This document shows, one piece after another, positions 5,067-5,233 of a stretch of DNA of 5,233 bases. Source of the stretch: Dehalococcoidales bacterium. GTDB lineage: Bacteria > Chloroflexota > Dehalococcoidia > Dehalococcoidales > Fen-1064. Below the pieces are notes generated by a model that searched no databases, had not been told where the DNA came from, and saw nothing but the letters and a program-made list of their open reading frames with translations. Position 1 is the first letter of the stretch. Each line of letters opens with the position of its first letter. The DNA lies in NCBI GenBank assembly GCA_028712845.1, contig JAQTPO010000134.1, forward strand, positions 1 to 5,233, given 5' to 3'. The translations under genes were made by a program, and so were the position numbers.

Positions 5067-5133
5067 CAAAAGGATTAGTGAAAAAAGGGGCTGGTTTTTG
5101 AACTGCCCCTCTCCTTTTGTTACGAAAACCAGC
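5067..5133. terminator. Bidirectional terminator zone with nested and competing hairpins
   Basis: AGGGGC (5086-5091) pairs with GCCCCT (5105-5110). Read on the minus strand this stem is followed directly by a run of six Ts, a classic terminator for the gene entering from the right; on the plus strand it is followed by CTCCTTTTG, suitable for trpB. An outer 8-bp pairing, CAAAAGGA 5067-5074 with TCCTTTTG 5112-5119, encloses it. A third, GCTGGTTTT 5090-5098 with AAAACCAGC 5125-5133, is perfect over 9 bp but excludes the first. The zone lies between two convergent genes. Confidence 0.75.
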
Positions 5134-5137
5134 TAAT

Positions 5138-5233
5138 TTATCTTAATGTTATGGTTCCGATGACATTTACCTGACCAGTCTGAACGCTTACTACAGAGAT
5201 ATTATATGCGCCGGGTGTAAGTCCTTTTGTCTG
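5138..5233 (-). CDS. 3' end of an unidentified minus-strand gene (beta-rich C terminus)
   Basis: On the minus strand a frame is open from the right edge of the window to TAA at 5138-5140, giving the last 31 residues of a protein. The segment GLTPGAYNISVVS, followed by a QTGQVNVIGTITLR end, alternates hydrophobic and polar residues. It resembles the final strands of Ig-like or other beta-sandwich domains found in secreted or surface proteins; this is only an impression. The frame is convergent with trpB, and a T-run hairpin (5086-5110) follows its stop on the minus strand, which supports a real gene end. The fragment is too short to name a family. Confidence 0.55.
   Translation of the reverse strand, partial: QTKGLTPGAYNISVVSVQTGQVNVIGTITLR

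Noticed and set aside
1..5233. Insertion sequences, phage genes, CRISPR arrays or toxin-antitoxin modules
   Set aside because: No transposase or integrase motifs, no terminal inverted repeats with target duplications, and no regularly spaced repeats; the XRE protein has no toxin-like partner beside it.

Overview
The window is a piece of ordinary bacterial chromosome carrying four complete protein genes, two gene ends cut by the window edges, one probable very short reading frame, and a well-formed tryptophan-specific T-box leader RNA. No mobile element, CRISPR array, rRNA or tRNA gene is visible. Three features suggest an anaerobic member of the Chloroflexota, most likely Dehalococcoidia: TrpB2-type tryptophan synthase, a CBS-less GuaB3-type IMP dehydrogenase, and an oxidoreductase with a double 4Fe-4S tail, together with T-box control. 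This placement is an inference from gene types and general familiarity, not from a search.

Left part (1-1776). The window opens inside the C-terminal iron-sulfur region of an aldo/keto reductase (COG1453 type). A short inverted-repeat zone separates it from a convergent XRE-family regulator (423-815, minus strand). A 220-base divergent region then leads to a gene for an uncharacterised protein of 246 residues (1036-1776). Its alternating strand/helix pattern looks like a TIM barrel, and it ends in a very acidic tail. The divergent region holds three TGTACG-type boxes and an inverted repeat placed between the -35 and -10 of a candidate promoter, so the regulator may control itself and this neighbour.

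Middle part (1777-3240). A strong stem-loop separates the unknown gene from the convergent guaB3-type gene (1935-3086, minus strand), with a degenerate palindromic repeat next to it. Upstream of guaB3 two good sigma-70-like promoters stand back to back: one reads left into guaB3, the other reads right into the T-box leader.

Right part (3240-5233). The T-box RNA (about 3248-3526) shows Stem I with a UGG specifier codon, a Stem IIA/B pseudoknot, Stem III, the T-box sequence with TGGC (matching a G discriminator base, as expected for tRNA-Trp), and a 10-bp terminator with a U run. When uncharged tRNA-Trp accumulates, the RNA should antiterminate and allow expression of trpB (TrpB2, 3686-5056), which makes tryptophan from indole and serine. 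Unusually, about 160 more leader bases follow the terminator. They contain a 20-codon reading frame with a perfect AGGAGG ribosome site, a GTG start and one UGG codon lying in a hairpin arm. This could be a leader peptide adding a second layer of tryptophan control, and it is the most interesting observation here. trpB ends at a bidirectional hairpin zone facing the 3' end of another minus-strand gene that runs off the window.
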